Assembly (NCBI RefSeq): GCF_905171775.1
Contig: NC_053489.1
Span: 245,827,231-245,891,230 of the forward strand
Source: Rana temporaria
Taxonomy: Eukaryota; Chordata; Amphibia; Anura; Ranidae
Direction: 5' to 3'
DNA: 64,000 bases
The translations under genes were made by a program, and so were the position numbers. The notes under the pieces are model-generated. The model did not search any database. It was not told the origin of the DNA and saw nothing but the letters and a program-made list of their open reading frames with translations. Positions 50,420-60,345 of this stretch are shown here, piece after piece. Every line of letters starts with the position of its first letter. The first letter of the stretch is position 1.

Positions 50420-53400
50420 ATGTCTGGAAGGACAACAAGGAGAGGCAGAAAGTCACGAGCAGATAAAAGAGGGCAAGCAGGCTCTGCGTCTAGAGGCAAT
50501 GCTGGTCGTGGACACGGTGCATCCTCATCAGCACGTGGCCCTGGGACACGCTCCTCCTTTTTTTCACGTGGCCGTGTTGAGCCGCAACATGCCGAAGACT
50601 TGGTAGAGTGGATGACCAAGCCGTCCTCATCCTCCTCATCCTCTCTCACCCAGGCTCAGGGTACTTTGTCTGACAAAGCAGCTACCAACACGGCCTCTTC
50701 CCTCTGCTCAATGGCATCAGTAACTTCTTCCCTAGCCCCACCATGTCCTCCTGAGGAGTCCCCCGAACTCTTTGACCACAGTGTTGGGTACATGCTGCAG
50801 GAGGATGTGCAGCGTTTTGAAGGCTCTGATGATGGTACCCAGCTAGAAGAAGGCAGTAACCTGAGCCCAGAGAGAGGGGGTGCCCAAGAAGGACAGCAAT
50901 CTGGCAGTCATGTTCCCCCAACTGCAGCATACTGCCAGGTTTGCTACAGTGATGAGGAGGGAGGGGACGATGAGGTCACTGACTCCACGTGGGTGCCTGA
51001 TAGGAGAGAGGAGGAGGAGGCACATCTCCAACGAGGCAGGATTTCCTCCAGGGGCCAGATTAAGGGCAGCACACTGACTTCATGACACCGCAGAGCTCCG
51101 CATGTGCAGGGCGCTGCTGTCTCTCCACGTTATTCCAAAAGTTCTTTGGTGTGGGCCTTTTTTGAGACGAGTGCATCAGATCACACCGCTGCTATTTGCA
51201 ACATATGTTACAAGTGTATCTTGCGTGGCCAGAACATCACCTGCTTGGCCACCACATGCTTGACCAAACACATGTCAACCTGCCATGCAGTTTGTTGGCA
51301 AGCGTACCTCAAATACCCAAACCAAAGAACAAAGTGGACCTCTCGTTGCTCCTCATCAACTGGGATCTCCAACCCCACTATTCCTTCAGTCCTCTCTGAA
51401 GCCTGCACTGATAGGAATGAAGGTGTAGAATTAGGTGTGTCACAGCCAAGTACTTGCGAGCAATCTGTTATCGGTACACCAACGTCAGATTGTACCAGGA
51501 AAATTTCCCTGCCCCAGCTTCTGCAGCTCCAAAAGAAGTTTGCTCCCAGCCATCCACATGCCCAGCGGTTGAATGCTAGCTTGGCTAAATTGCTAGCACT
51601 TCCACTGCTGCCTTTTCAGTTGGTAGACTCTGCCCCCTTCTGTGAGTTTGTGGAATGTGCGGTACCTCAGTGGCAGGTTCCCAAACGCCACTTTTTTTCA
51701 TGGAAGGCGATTCCGGCTCTCTACCGGCATGTGGAAGGCAATGTTCATGCCTCACTAGACTGGGCGGTCAGCGGTAAGGTGCATATTACCGCTGACTCAT
51801 GGTCCAGCAGGCATGGACAGGGACGTTACCTATTTTTTAACGGCTCATTGGGTGACTCTGCTGGCAGCTGGGAAGGATGCAGGACAAGGTACTGTAGTGT
51901 TGGAGGTTGTTCCACCACCACGCCTCCAAAATGCTACTACTGGTGATTGTGACACACCTCTCTCCTCCACCCCCTCCTCTTTTTCTTCCTCCATGGCCTC
52001 TTCCTGTGCCAATTTGTCCTCGAAACCAGCGGTGCTCCGTAGGCGTTCAAGGGGCTACGCAGGTAAGCAGGCAACGCTTGCTTGAGCTGGTGTGCTTGGT
52101 GGACAGGAGCCACACTGGGGCAGAGGTTCTGTCAGCTTTGCAGGGGCAGGCTCAGAGGTGTTTGATGCCACGCCAGCTTAAGCCAGGAATGGTGGTTTGC
52201 GACAATGGCACCAACCTCCTCTCCGCCCTTCGACAGGGACAACTGACCCATGTGCCCTGTTTTGCTCACGTCCTTATCTTTTTGGTGCAGCGGTTATTGG
52301 GCAGGTACCCAGGCTTATAGGATGTCCTGAAGCAGGCCAGGAAACTCTGTGTGCATTTCCGACGGTCATATAATGCCATATGTCATATAATGGCCATGCT
52401 GCAGCGGCTGCACATGCAGCAGAGGGCCATTAATTCAGTATCTATGCCAATATGGCACCAGAACAGGGTCAGGGGGGCTTGTTTTTTCCCTAAGCCAGTG
52501 GGCCATGATCAGGGATGCATGCACTGTCCTGTCACCATTTGAGGAGGCCACAAGGATGGTGAGCAGTGACAGTGCATGCATCAGTGACACTGTCCCTCTT
52601 ATCAACCTGTTGGAGCACACACTGCGTGGAATAATGGACAGGGCACTTGAGGCAGAACAGAGGGAGCAAGAGGAGGACTTCCTTACCTCTCAAGGCCCCC
52701 TTTATCCAGACAGTGTTCCTGCTTGCCCGCCTATCACACAGGAAGAGGATGAGGAGGAGGACAAGGATTGTGTCAGCATGGAGGTGGAGCAATTACAGTC
52801 CCAAGAAACCCATGGACTTGTACGTGGCTGGGAGGAGGTGGCTGCGGATCATGTCGTCCTCAGTGACCCAGAGGACTCTGCACTGAATGCCTCAGCAAAC
52901 CTACGCTGCATGGCCTCCCTGATCCTGCAAAGCCTGCGGAAGGATCCTCGTATTTGTGCTATAAAGGAGAGGGATCATTACTGGCTGGCAACCCTTCTTG
53001 ATCCACGTTACAAGGGTAAGGTTGCACACGTTATCTTGCCGGTGCAGAGGGAGCAGAGGATGAAACATCTTCGGGAGGCCTTTCAGAAAGGTCTGTGCAA
53101 CGCGTTCCCAGAGACTGGGAGGTTAAAAAATCCTGGTCCTGGACAACGTGTTGCAGAGGCTTCGGTCAGTCAAAGAAGGAGTGGTGGAGAAGGTGGCCGT
53201 CTGACCGATGCGTTCAGACAATTTTTTAGTCCGCAGCCCCAAGATATGACCGGTTCCAGCAACCTTCGCCAGCGTCTGTTTTACATGGTGCGGGAATACC
53301 TAGGGGCAAGATCAGACTTGAACACCTTTCTCACCGAAAATCCTCTGGGTTACTGGGTCTTGAGGATGGATCACTGGCCAGAGCTTGCACAGTATGCAAT

Positions 53401-53704
53401 TAAGCTACTGGCCTGTCCTGCACCCAGCGTTCTTTCAGAATGAACATTCAGTGCTTCTGTAGGCATTGTAACTGATCACAGGGTGCGCCTGTCCACCGAC
53501 TCAGTCGATCAACTGACCTTCATAAAAATTAATCAGTCTTGGATCACCACCAGCTACCAAGCACCTGATGCTGATGTAACCGAATATTTTTTTTTGAAAT
53601 GTCAGATCCCTTCAAGACTGCCTATGCTGATGCTGAGTGACTATCCTGTTATGCTGAGTGACTATCCTGTTATGCTGTGTGACTATCCTCTTCCTCCTCA
53701 ATGA
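50420..53704 (+). pseudogene. ZBED-type hAT transposase
   Basis: ATG 50420 opens a basic serine-rich N-terminus (MSGRTTRRGRKSRADK). An acidic region ends at a TGA (51083-51085) and the same frame continues to a BED zinc finger (VWAFFETSASDHTAAICNIC...LTKHMSTCH). The hAT catalytic domain follows: HITADSWSSRHGQ with the first Asp, TAHWVTLLAAG after a frameshift near 51830, and VVCDNGTNLLSALRQGQ with the second Asp, then CFAHVLIFLV. More frameshifts lie near 52090, 52320 and 52500. The C-terminal part (52505-53443) contains WLATLLDPRYKGKVAH and the dimerisation region DLNTFLTENPLGYWVLRM. A TGA at 53441-53443 interrupts it, and it reads on in frame (FSASVGIVTDHRVRLS) to 53704. At least two stops and several shifts make it inactive. 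Confidence 0.88.
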
Positions 53705-53734
53705 TCATGCTCATAGCTTGTAAGAACATTTTTG

Positions 53735-54350
53735 GTTCTGGGCACCATTTTTCTGCCCCTGTTTAACAGGGGAGTGTAATTTCAATTTTTGATGCCTGCA
53801 CTCCAACTAGAGTATCTGTGAGGGGTTGCTGTGATGTGGAACCAGTGCCTAAAGCCCAATCTAATATTTCACAGCAGGGCCCATTCCTGTGCCCACCAAG
53901 AGTAACTTCGAGGGCTTACAGTGACACCAGCACCACCACCAAAGGCCCAATTTTTCTGCCCCTGTTCAACAGGTGCATGTATTACAATTCTTGATCTAAT
54001 ATTTCACAGCAGGGCCCATTCCAGTGCCCACCAAGAGTAACTGTGAAGACTTACAGTGTTGTGGCACCAGCACCACCACCACCACCAACAAAGGCCCAAT
54101 TTTTCATGTAATTACAATTCTTGACCTAATATTTAACAGCAGGGCCCATTCCTGCACCCATCAAGAGTAACTTTGAGGACCAGCACCAGCACCCCCAAAG
54201 GCCCAATTTTTCTACCACTGTTCAAAAATGGCATGTAATTATAATTTTTTATATAATAGTTCACAGCAGGGCATTCCAGCGCCCACCAAGACTAACTGTG
54301 AGGGCTTACAGTGTTGTGGCAACACCAACACCCAAGGCCCAATTTCTGCA
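53735..54350 (+). repeat. Minisatellite 3' of the hAT gene, unit about 130 bp
   Basis: Units include AATATTTCACAGCAGGGCCCA, GCCCACCAAGAGTAACT and AGCACCACCACCAAAGGCCC, with four diverged copies. With the array at 43425-50345, the hAT gene is flanked on both sides by different minisatellites. Confidence 0.85.
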
Positions 54351-54355
54351 GAGTA

Positions 54356-54796
54356 TATACGGCAGGCCCCAACTTTCAAACATCCAACTTACAAATGACT
54401 CCTACTTGCAAACGGAGGGAGACAACAGGAAGTGAGAGGAAATCTACCCCTAGGAAGGGAAATTCTCTCCCGTAAGAGGTGTCTCCTCTCCACTGATACT
54501 TTATCACCAATCCTTGTTTCAGTAAAAAATCAAAATTTTCAAAAAAACATTTGTCATTGGGACAGAAAGTGAGGTGAAATCTTTTGAACAGGTGCACAGG
54601 CAGCAAAACAAATGTTACAGGGGTGATAACCCTTCCCTATGTTTTCCAAAAAACTTAAAAATAGATATATTGGCTGGAGCTACACTTTAAAAATGTACCA
54701 GTTCAAAATTACAAACAGATTCTACTTGACAACACATCTACAGTTCCTGTCTTGTTTGCACCGCCTGTAAGCTGCTGTTGAGAGTATATAGGGCCT
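54356..54796. other. Repeat-derived, no gene
   Basis: Contains AACAGGAAGTGAGAGGAAAT and GGCTGGAGCTACACTTTAA, similar in kind to the repeat segment upstream of olfactory receptor 1 (11900-12240). No coding potential seen. Confidence 0.5.
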
Positions 54797-55117
54797 GGGG
54801 GCCCCACGCCTTTCCCTTTTTTAATTTGTGTGCGGTGTTCCCCTAAATATACATACAAGACCCAAAGGGGTTGGTAATGGCCTGGGGGGGGAACCCATGC
54901 CATTTTTCTCAATGATTTTGATCCATATTGCCGGGACTAGACATTACATTAAAGCCGCATGCAGTTTTAAATAATTTTTTTCCTATAGAAATGTCATTTT
55001 GTGCAGTGACAGTTCTAAACACGGGAAACACGTGCCACTTCACAGGCATACTATAGACACCCAGCAGGTACGATATTTAAAGGAATATTTCACTTTTTTC
55101 ACTTTAAGCATCATTAG

Positions 55118-55976
55118 CCACTTAAGGACCGCCTAACGCCGATATACATCGGCAGAATGGCATGGCTGGGCACTGGCACGTACAGGTACGTTGCCCTTTA
55201 AGTGCCCAGCTGTGGGGCGCGCTCGCGACCCGGTCCAAAGCTCAGTGGGCATGCCCACAGGACCCGTGGACCCAATCGCTGCCATTAACCCGCGATTGGG
55301 TCACAGGAGCTGAAGAGCGGGGAGAGGTGAGTGTAAACACACCTTCCCTGTTCTTCTCTGTGGCAGTGTCACCGATCGTCTGTTGTTATAGGGAACGTGA
55401 TCAGTGACATCACACATCCAGCCATGCCCCCTACAGTAAGAATCACTCCCTCAGGGCACACTTAACCCCTTAGCGCCCCTTCACTGCCATTGTCATTTTC
55501 ACAGTAATCAGTGCATTTTTATAGCACTTTTCGCTGTGAAAATGACAATGGTCGCAAAAATGTGTCAAAAGTGTCCGATGTGTCCATCATAATGTCGCAG
55601 TTATTTTTTAAACGCTATAACTTTTGCGCAAACCAATCAATAAACGCTTATTGTGCAGAAGAATACGTATCGACCTAAACTAAAGAAGAAATACATTTTA
55701 TATATTTTTTGGGGATATTTATTATAGCAAAAAGTAAAAAATATTGAATTTTTTTCAAAATTGTCGCTCTATTTTTGTTTATGGCGCAAAAAATAAAAAC
55801 CAGAGAGGTGATCAAATACCACCAAAATAAAGCTCTATTTGTGGGAAAAAAAGGACGCCAATTTTGTTTGAAAGCCACATCGCACGACCGCGCAATTGTC
55901 AGTTAAATTGACACAGTGCCGAATCGCAAAAACTGGCCAGGTCCTTTACCTGCATAATGGTCCGGGTCTTAAGTGG
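55118..55976 (+). mobile_element. Complete CCACTTAAG-family MITE (copy E)
   Basis: 859 bp. Left end CCACTTAAGGACCGCC and right end GGTCCGGGTCTTAAGTGG are inverted. Flanks are TTAG (55114-55117) and TTAA (55977-55980). The equivalent place in the uninterrupted hAT MITE at 28915-28925 reads TTATTAAAATCACT, giving a TTAA target. Confidence 0.92.
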
Positions 55977-56093
55977 TTAAAATCACTGCTCCTGAAAAAA
56001 CTTTGGATTTTAATACTTTTTTTTGCATTGATACATGTTCCCTGGGGCAGGCCCCGGGTCCCCAAACCCTTTTTAGGACAATAACTTGAATAT

Positions 56094-57894
56094 TATGCTA
56101 ATAGTCCCAAAGTACAAACATAAGTGAACAGAAAATGGCAAAAAATAAGTGATGAGGGTCCTTGTGCAATCCAAATCTTAAAGGAACTTCACAATCTTCT
56201 GTATAAATCTCACAGAGCGCTTACCTTAAGGCAGGTATATGCAGACTTGTATGAGTGTGGGTAGGTCCAGGGATGGTTCCTCCACATAGACTCCCAGCTA
56301 CTGTCTGTCTCCACGGGTACAGATAGCCCCACAAGTTCTCTCCTCGATTTGAGCCAGCAGTGACAGCGGTGTTCAGGCTCTTCCTATTTCCTGGTACATC
56401 AGATCCTTACGGGTTACGCCCCATCACGTGGCTTCATTAGAGGACCTCTGATGAAGCCACGTGATGGGGCGTAACCGGTAAGGATCTGATGGACCAGGAA
56501 ATAGGAAGAGCCTGAACACCGCAGTCACTGCTGCTTTGTTTTTACTTTGATGTAAGTTTCTACAGCTTTATTTATTAAAAATCCCTTGCTGTACTTCACG
56601 ATGGAGTGTCACTTTTGATTTTACTGGGGCTCAAATCGAGAAGAGAACTTGTGGGGCTATCTGTACCCGTGGAGACAGACAGTAACTGGGAATCTATGTG
56701 GAGGAACCATCCCTGGACCTAGCCACACTCATACAAGTCTGCATATACCTGCCTTAACCACTTGCTTACAGGGCACATAAACCCTCTTCGTTCCCAGGCA
56801 AAATTTCAGCTTACGGCACTGCGTCGTTTTAACTGACATTTGCGCGGTCCTGCGACGTGGCTCCCAAACAAAATTGACGTCCTTTTTTCCCCACAAATAG
56901 AGCTTTATTTTGGTGGTATTTGATCACCTCTGCGGTTTTTATTTTTTGCGCTATAAACAAAAAAAGAGCGACAATTTAAAAAAAATATATATATTTTTTA
57001 CTTGTTGCTATAATAAATATCCAAATAAAAAAAAAAAAAAAAAAAATTCTCAGTTAAGGCCGATACGTATTTTTCGATGTATTTTTGTAAAAAAAAAAGA
57101 ATCGCAATAAGCGACTGGTTTGCGCAAAAGTTATAGCGCCTACAAAATAGGGGACAGAATTTTTTTTTTTTTTTTTACTAGTAATGGCGGCGATCTGCGA
57201 TTTTTATTGGGACTGCGACGTTATTGCGGACACATCGGACACTTTTGACACAAATTTGGCGCCATTCACATTTATACAGCGATCAGTGCTATAAAAATGC
57301 ACTAATTACTGTATAAATGTGACTGGCAGTGAAGGGGTTAACACAAGGGGGTGAGGAAGGGGTTAAATGTGTATCCTAGGTGTGTTCTAACTGTGTGGGG
57401 AGAGGGGGGTGACTGGGGGAGGTGACCGATGCTGTGTCCCTATGTACAAGAGACACAGATCGGTCTCCTCTCCTCTAACAGCACGTGGAGCTCTGTGTTT
57501 ACACACAGAGCTCCACGTCCCTGCTGTCTTACCGACGATCGCGTGTACCCGGCGGACATCACGGCTGCCAGGTACACGCATCGGCTCCCGAGCGATCCCC
57601 CGGGACAGTGTTTACCCGCTGCGCGCCCCCCAGTGGCGCGCGGGTAATGCTTTTAAATGACGTCCAAAGACGTCCAGTTGGCACTTGAGAGCCGCGCTGT
57701 TGACGTCTTTTGTCAATAGCGTGGGTCTCAAGTGGTTAAGGTAAGCGCTCTGTGAGCACAGCACCTAGAAGATTTATACAGAAGATTGTGAAGTTCCTTT
57801 AAGATTTGGATTGCACAAGGACCCTCATCACTTATTTTTTGCCATTTTCTGTTCACTTATGTTTGCACTTTGAGACTATTAGCATTTATTGCAC
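56094..57894. repeat. Foldback element with a MITE in one arm
   Basis: ATGCTAATAGTCCC at the left is mirrored by GAGACTATTAGCAT at the right. The arms pair through AGAAGATTGTGAAGTTCC, GGCAGGTATATGC, TCCACGGGTACAGATAG and GATGAAGCCACGTGATGGGGC, meeting near 56440. The right arm holds the inserted 56758-57735 MITE. No coding sequence. Confidence 0.9.
56758..57735 (-). mobile_element. Complete CCACTTAAG-family MITE in inverse orientation (copy F)
   Basis: 978 bp, CCACTTGCTTACAGGG...GGGTCTCAAGTGG, flanked by perfect TTAA on both sides (56754-56757 and 57736-57739). The opposite foldback arm keeps the empty site ACCTTAAGGC with TTAA at 56226-56229. The interior contains a long A run (about 57026-57046) and the inverse of GCAGAGGTGATCAAA. 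Confidence 0.94.
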
Positions 57895-58334
57895 ATTATT
57901 GTCACTTATCACTTATTTTGTTATACATTAGTGGTTTTATTATCTATATTATTTATTTATTGGACTGTATGCGCTGATCACTCTTTTATCAATATCACTA
58001 CAGGTATTTATTTACTTAATGACAAGGGGGGTGTGATGGCGCTTGCAACAGGATCTAATTAAAACTAAATACCAATAACGATTTCCATAATGTGAATAAG
58101 TTGTCAGGAAAATGTACTCCACTGGTTCCTGTGTAAAATGTGTTCCACTCTGAATAAATTCATATACCCACCCAACATTAACTGAGTAATGTGGAGAGTA
58201 ATAAGAGTGGATAAATGATGATAAAAAAGACAAATGTGCCAGTGACCCGCACAATATTAATAGCGAGTGATCTGGAATCGTTCAGATAAAATTAACAAGT
58301 AGTAGCTATCTTCATAAACATATAACATATATAG
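57895..58334. other. Non-coding repeat DNA
   Basis: AT-rich, no gene seen. It lies between the foldback and the next palindrome. Confidence 0.5.
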
Positions 58335-58835
58335 TGCAAATATGCAAATGAGCTCAAACCAATCCAAAGTGCATAGTGCAATAAATGAATAATATCCATA
58401 AAAGTGAAAAAAAACATCAAAAAGTGGAAGAAATATAAATAATAAAATTCCAATCCATGCATAAAAGTGAAAAAAAATTCAATCCATAAATGACTGCAGT
58501 GAAAAGTGTCCCATATAATTCACCAAGTAAAAAAAATTATCAAGAAATGTCAATATAAAAAAATATATATATAAAACATTTTTTTTATATATATATTTTT
58601 TTATATTGACATTTCTTGATAATTTTTTTTTTTTTTTTAATTACTTGGTGAATTATATGGGACACTTTTCACTGCAGTCATTTATGGATTGAATTTTTTT
58701 TCACTTTTATGCATGGATTGGAATTTTATTATTTATATTTCTTCCACTTTTTGATGTTTTTTTCACTTTTATGGATATTATTCATTTATTGCACTATGCA
58801 CTTTGGATTGGTTTGAGCTCATTTGCATATTTGCA
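58335..58835. repeat. 501-bp near-perfect palindrome
   Basis: TGCAAATATGCAAATGAGCTC at 58335 is mirrored exactly at 58835. The arms stay paired through AAGTGGAAGAAATATAAATAA and CACTGCAGTCATTTATGG to an AT-rich centre near 58585. Differences are mostly homopolymer lengths. Confidence 0.93.
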
Positions 58836-59153
58836 TAAATTGTTGTGCCCTTGTTGAGGTTGGTTTTGCACATTAGTTCCCCCCCGTTTTTATATTTATT
58901 TACTTACTTACCCATATAGATTTAGCAGCATATTTAAATTTATTTGTCATTTACGGTTATTCTACACTTAAGTGGTGGCGCGGTAGCACTATTCATATAT
59001 TCAACTTGCATATTAGCCTTAAAAAATAAACACTTTTGATTTTGAACATTCAAGTCCCATAGACTTTAATGGGGTTCTAAAGTTTGAGCGAACGTTCGGT
59101 CCGTTCGAAGGTTCTGATGCGAACCGAACCCGGGGGTGTTCGGCTCATCCCTA

Positions 59154-60345
59154 CTTTCATTACAGCACTGTCTTTTTGGGTATGAGTCTATTAGCATGGC
59201 AAATCTTGACTTATGCCCAATGTTCTTTGCAAAAACATTCCAAATCTGATTTTTAATGCGATTCAGGTCTGGGCTCTGGCTGGGCCATTCCAAAACGTTA
59301 ATCTTCTTCTGGTGAAGCCATTCCTTTGTTGATTTGGATGTATGCTTTGGGTTGTTATAATGCTGAAACCAAAGCAGGATGCTGCCACAACCATGCTTCA
59401 CAGTGGGTATGGTGTTCTTTTGGTGATGTGCAGTGTTGTTTTTGCACCAAACCTATCTTTTGGAATTATAGCCAGAAAAGTTTCATCAGACCATAACACA
59501 TTTTCCCACATGCTTTTGGGAGGCTTCAGATGTGTTTTTGCAAAATTTATACAGGCTTGGATGTTTTTCTTCGTAAGGAAAGGTTTCCATCTTGCCACTT
59601 ACCCCATAGCCCAGACATATGAAGAATACGGGAGATTGTTGTCACATGTACCACACAGTCAATATAAGCCAGATATTGCTGCAGCTCCTTTAATGTTGCT
59701 GTAGACCTCTTTGCAGCCTTACCAGTTTTCTTCTTGTCTTTCATCATCTTTTCATCAATTTTGGAGGGTTGTTCAGTTCTTGGTAATGTCACTGTTGTGC
59801 CATATTTTCTATACTTGATGATGACTGTCTTCACTGTGTCCTATGGTATGTCTAATGCATTGGAAATTATTTTGTACCCTTCTGCTGACCGATACCTTTT
59901 AACAATGAGATCCCACTGATGCTTGAGGCCCCGTACACACGTCCGAGGAACTCGACGTGCCAAACACATCGAGTTCCTCGTCGAGTTCAGTGTGGAAGCC
60001 GCCGAGATCTCGGCGGGCCGACTTTCCTCATTGAACAACGAGGAAATAAAGAACATGTTCTCTTTTCGGCCCGACGAGTTCCTCGCCGGCTTCCTCTGTG
60101 AAAACTGTACACACGACCGAGTTTCTCGGCAGAATCCAGCTCCGACCAAGTTTCTGGCTGAATTCTGCCGAGAAACTCGGTCGTGTGTATGGGGCCTTAG
60201 AAGCTCTCTGCTAACCATGACTTTTGCTTTTCGGATGCGAATAAGAAAAAGTCGGGAAAGACCTACTAGAAGAGCTGAACTTTTTTGGGGGTTAATCAGA
60301 GGCACTCTAAATGATGGCAGATGTGTACTGACTCCAATTAAACAT
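59154..60345 (-). pseudogene. Tc1/mariner transposase pseudogene, split by a MITE
   Basis: Minus strand. A C-terminal block (59401-59154) reads QHYNNPKHTSKSTKEWL and LEWPSQSPDLNRIKN. Here the second catalytic Asp of DNDPKH-type motifs is Asn and the final Glu of the PxEN position is Lys. The middle block (59598-59398) has ENVLWSDET with the first Asp intact. The N-terminal block (59834-59547) holds the second helix-turn-helix (TTISRILHMSGLWG). Frameshifts separate all three. The remaining N-terminal and terminal sequence lies beyond a MITE at 59928-60198 and continues to about 60345. It directly abuts the hAT MITE end at 59153. Clearly inactive. Confidence 0.9.
59928..60198. mobile_element. 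Harbinger-like MITE with GGCCCC(G/A)TACACACG ends
   Basis: GGCCCCGTACACACG at the left is mirrored by CGTGTGTATGGGGCC at the right. AACTCGACG and GCCGAGAAACTCGG motifs form further inverted pairs. It interrupts the Tc1 copy. The flanks TTGA and TTAG suggest a degraded TTA target duplication. Confidence 0.75.

Larger units (their letters stand above)
54797..59153. mobile_element. hAT-type MITE copy split by nested insertions
   Basis: 54797-55117, 55977-56093 and 59010-59153 line up in order with 28600-29176 of the complete hAT MITE, ending GGTGTTCGGCTCATCCCTA. A CCACTTAAG MITE interrupts it at 55118-55976 and a block of foldback DNA at 56094-59010. The left end is missing. Confidence 0.8.
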
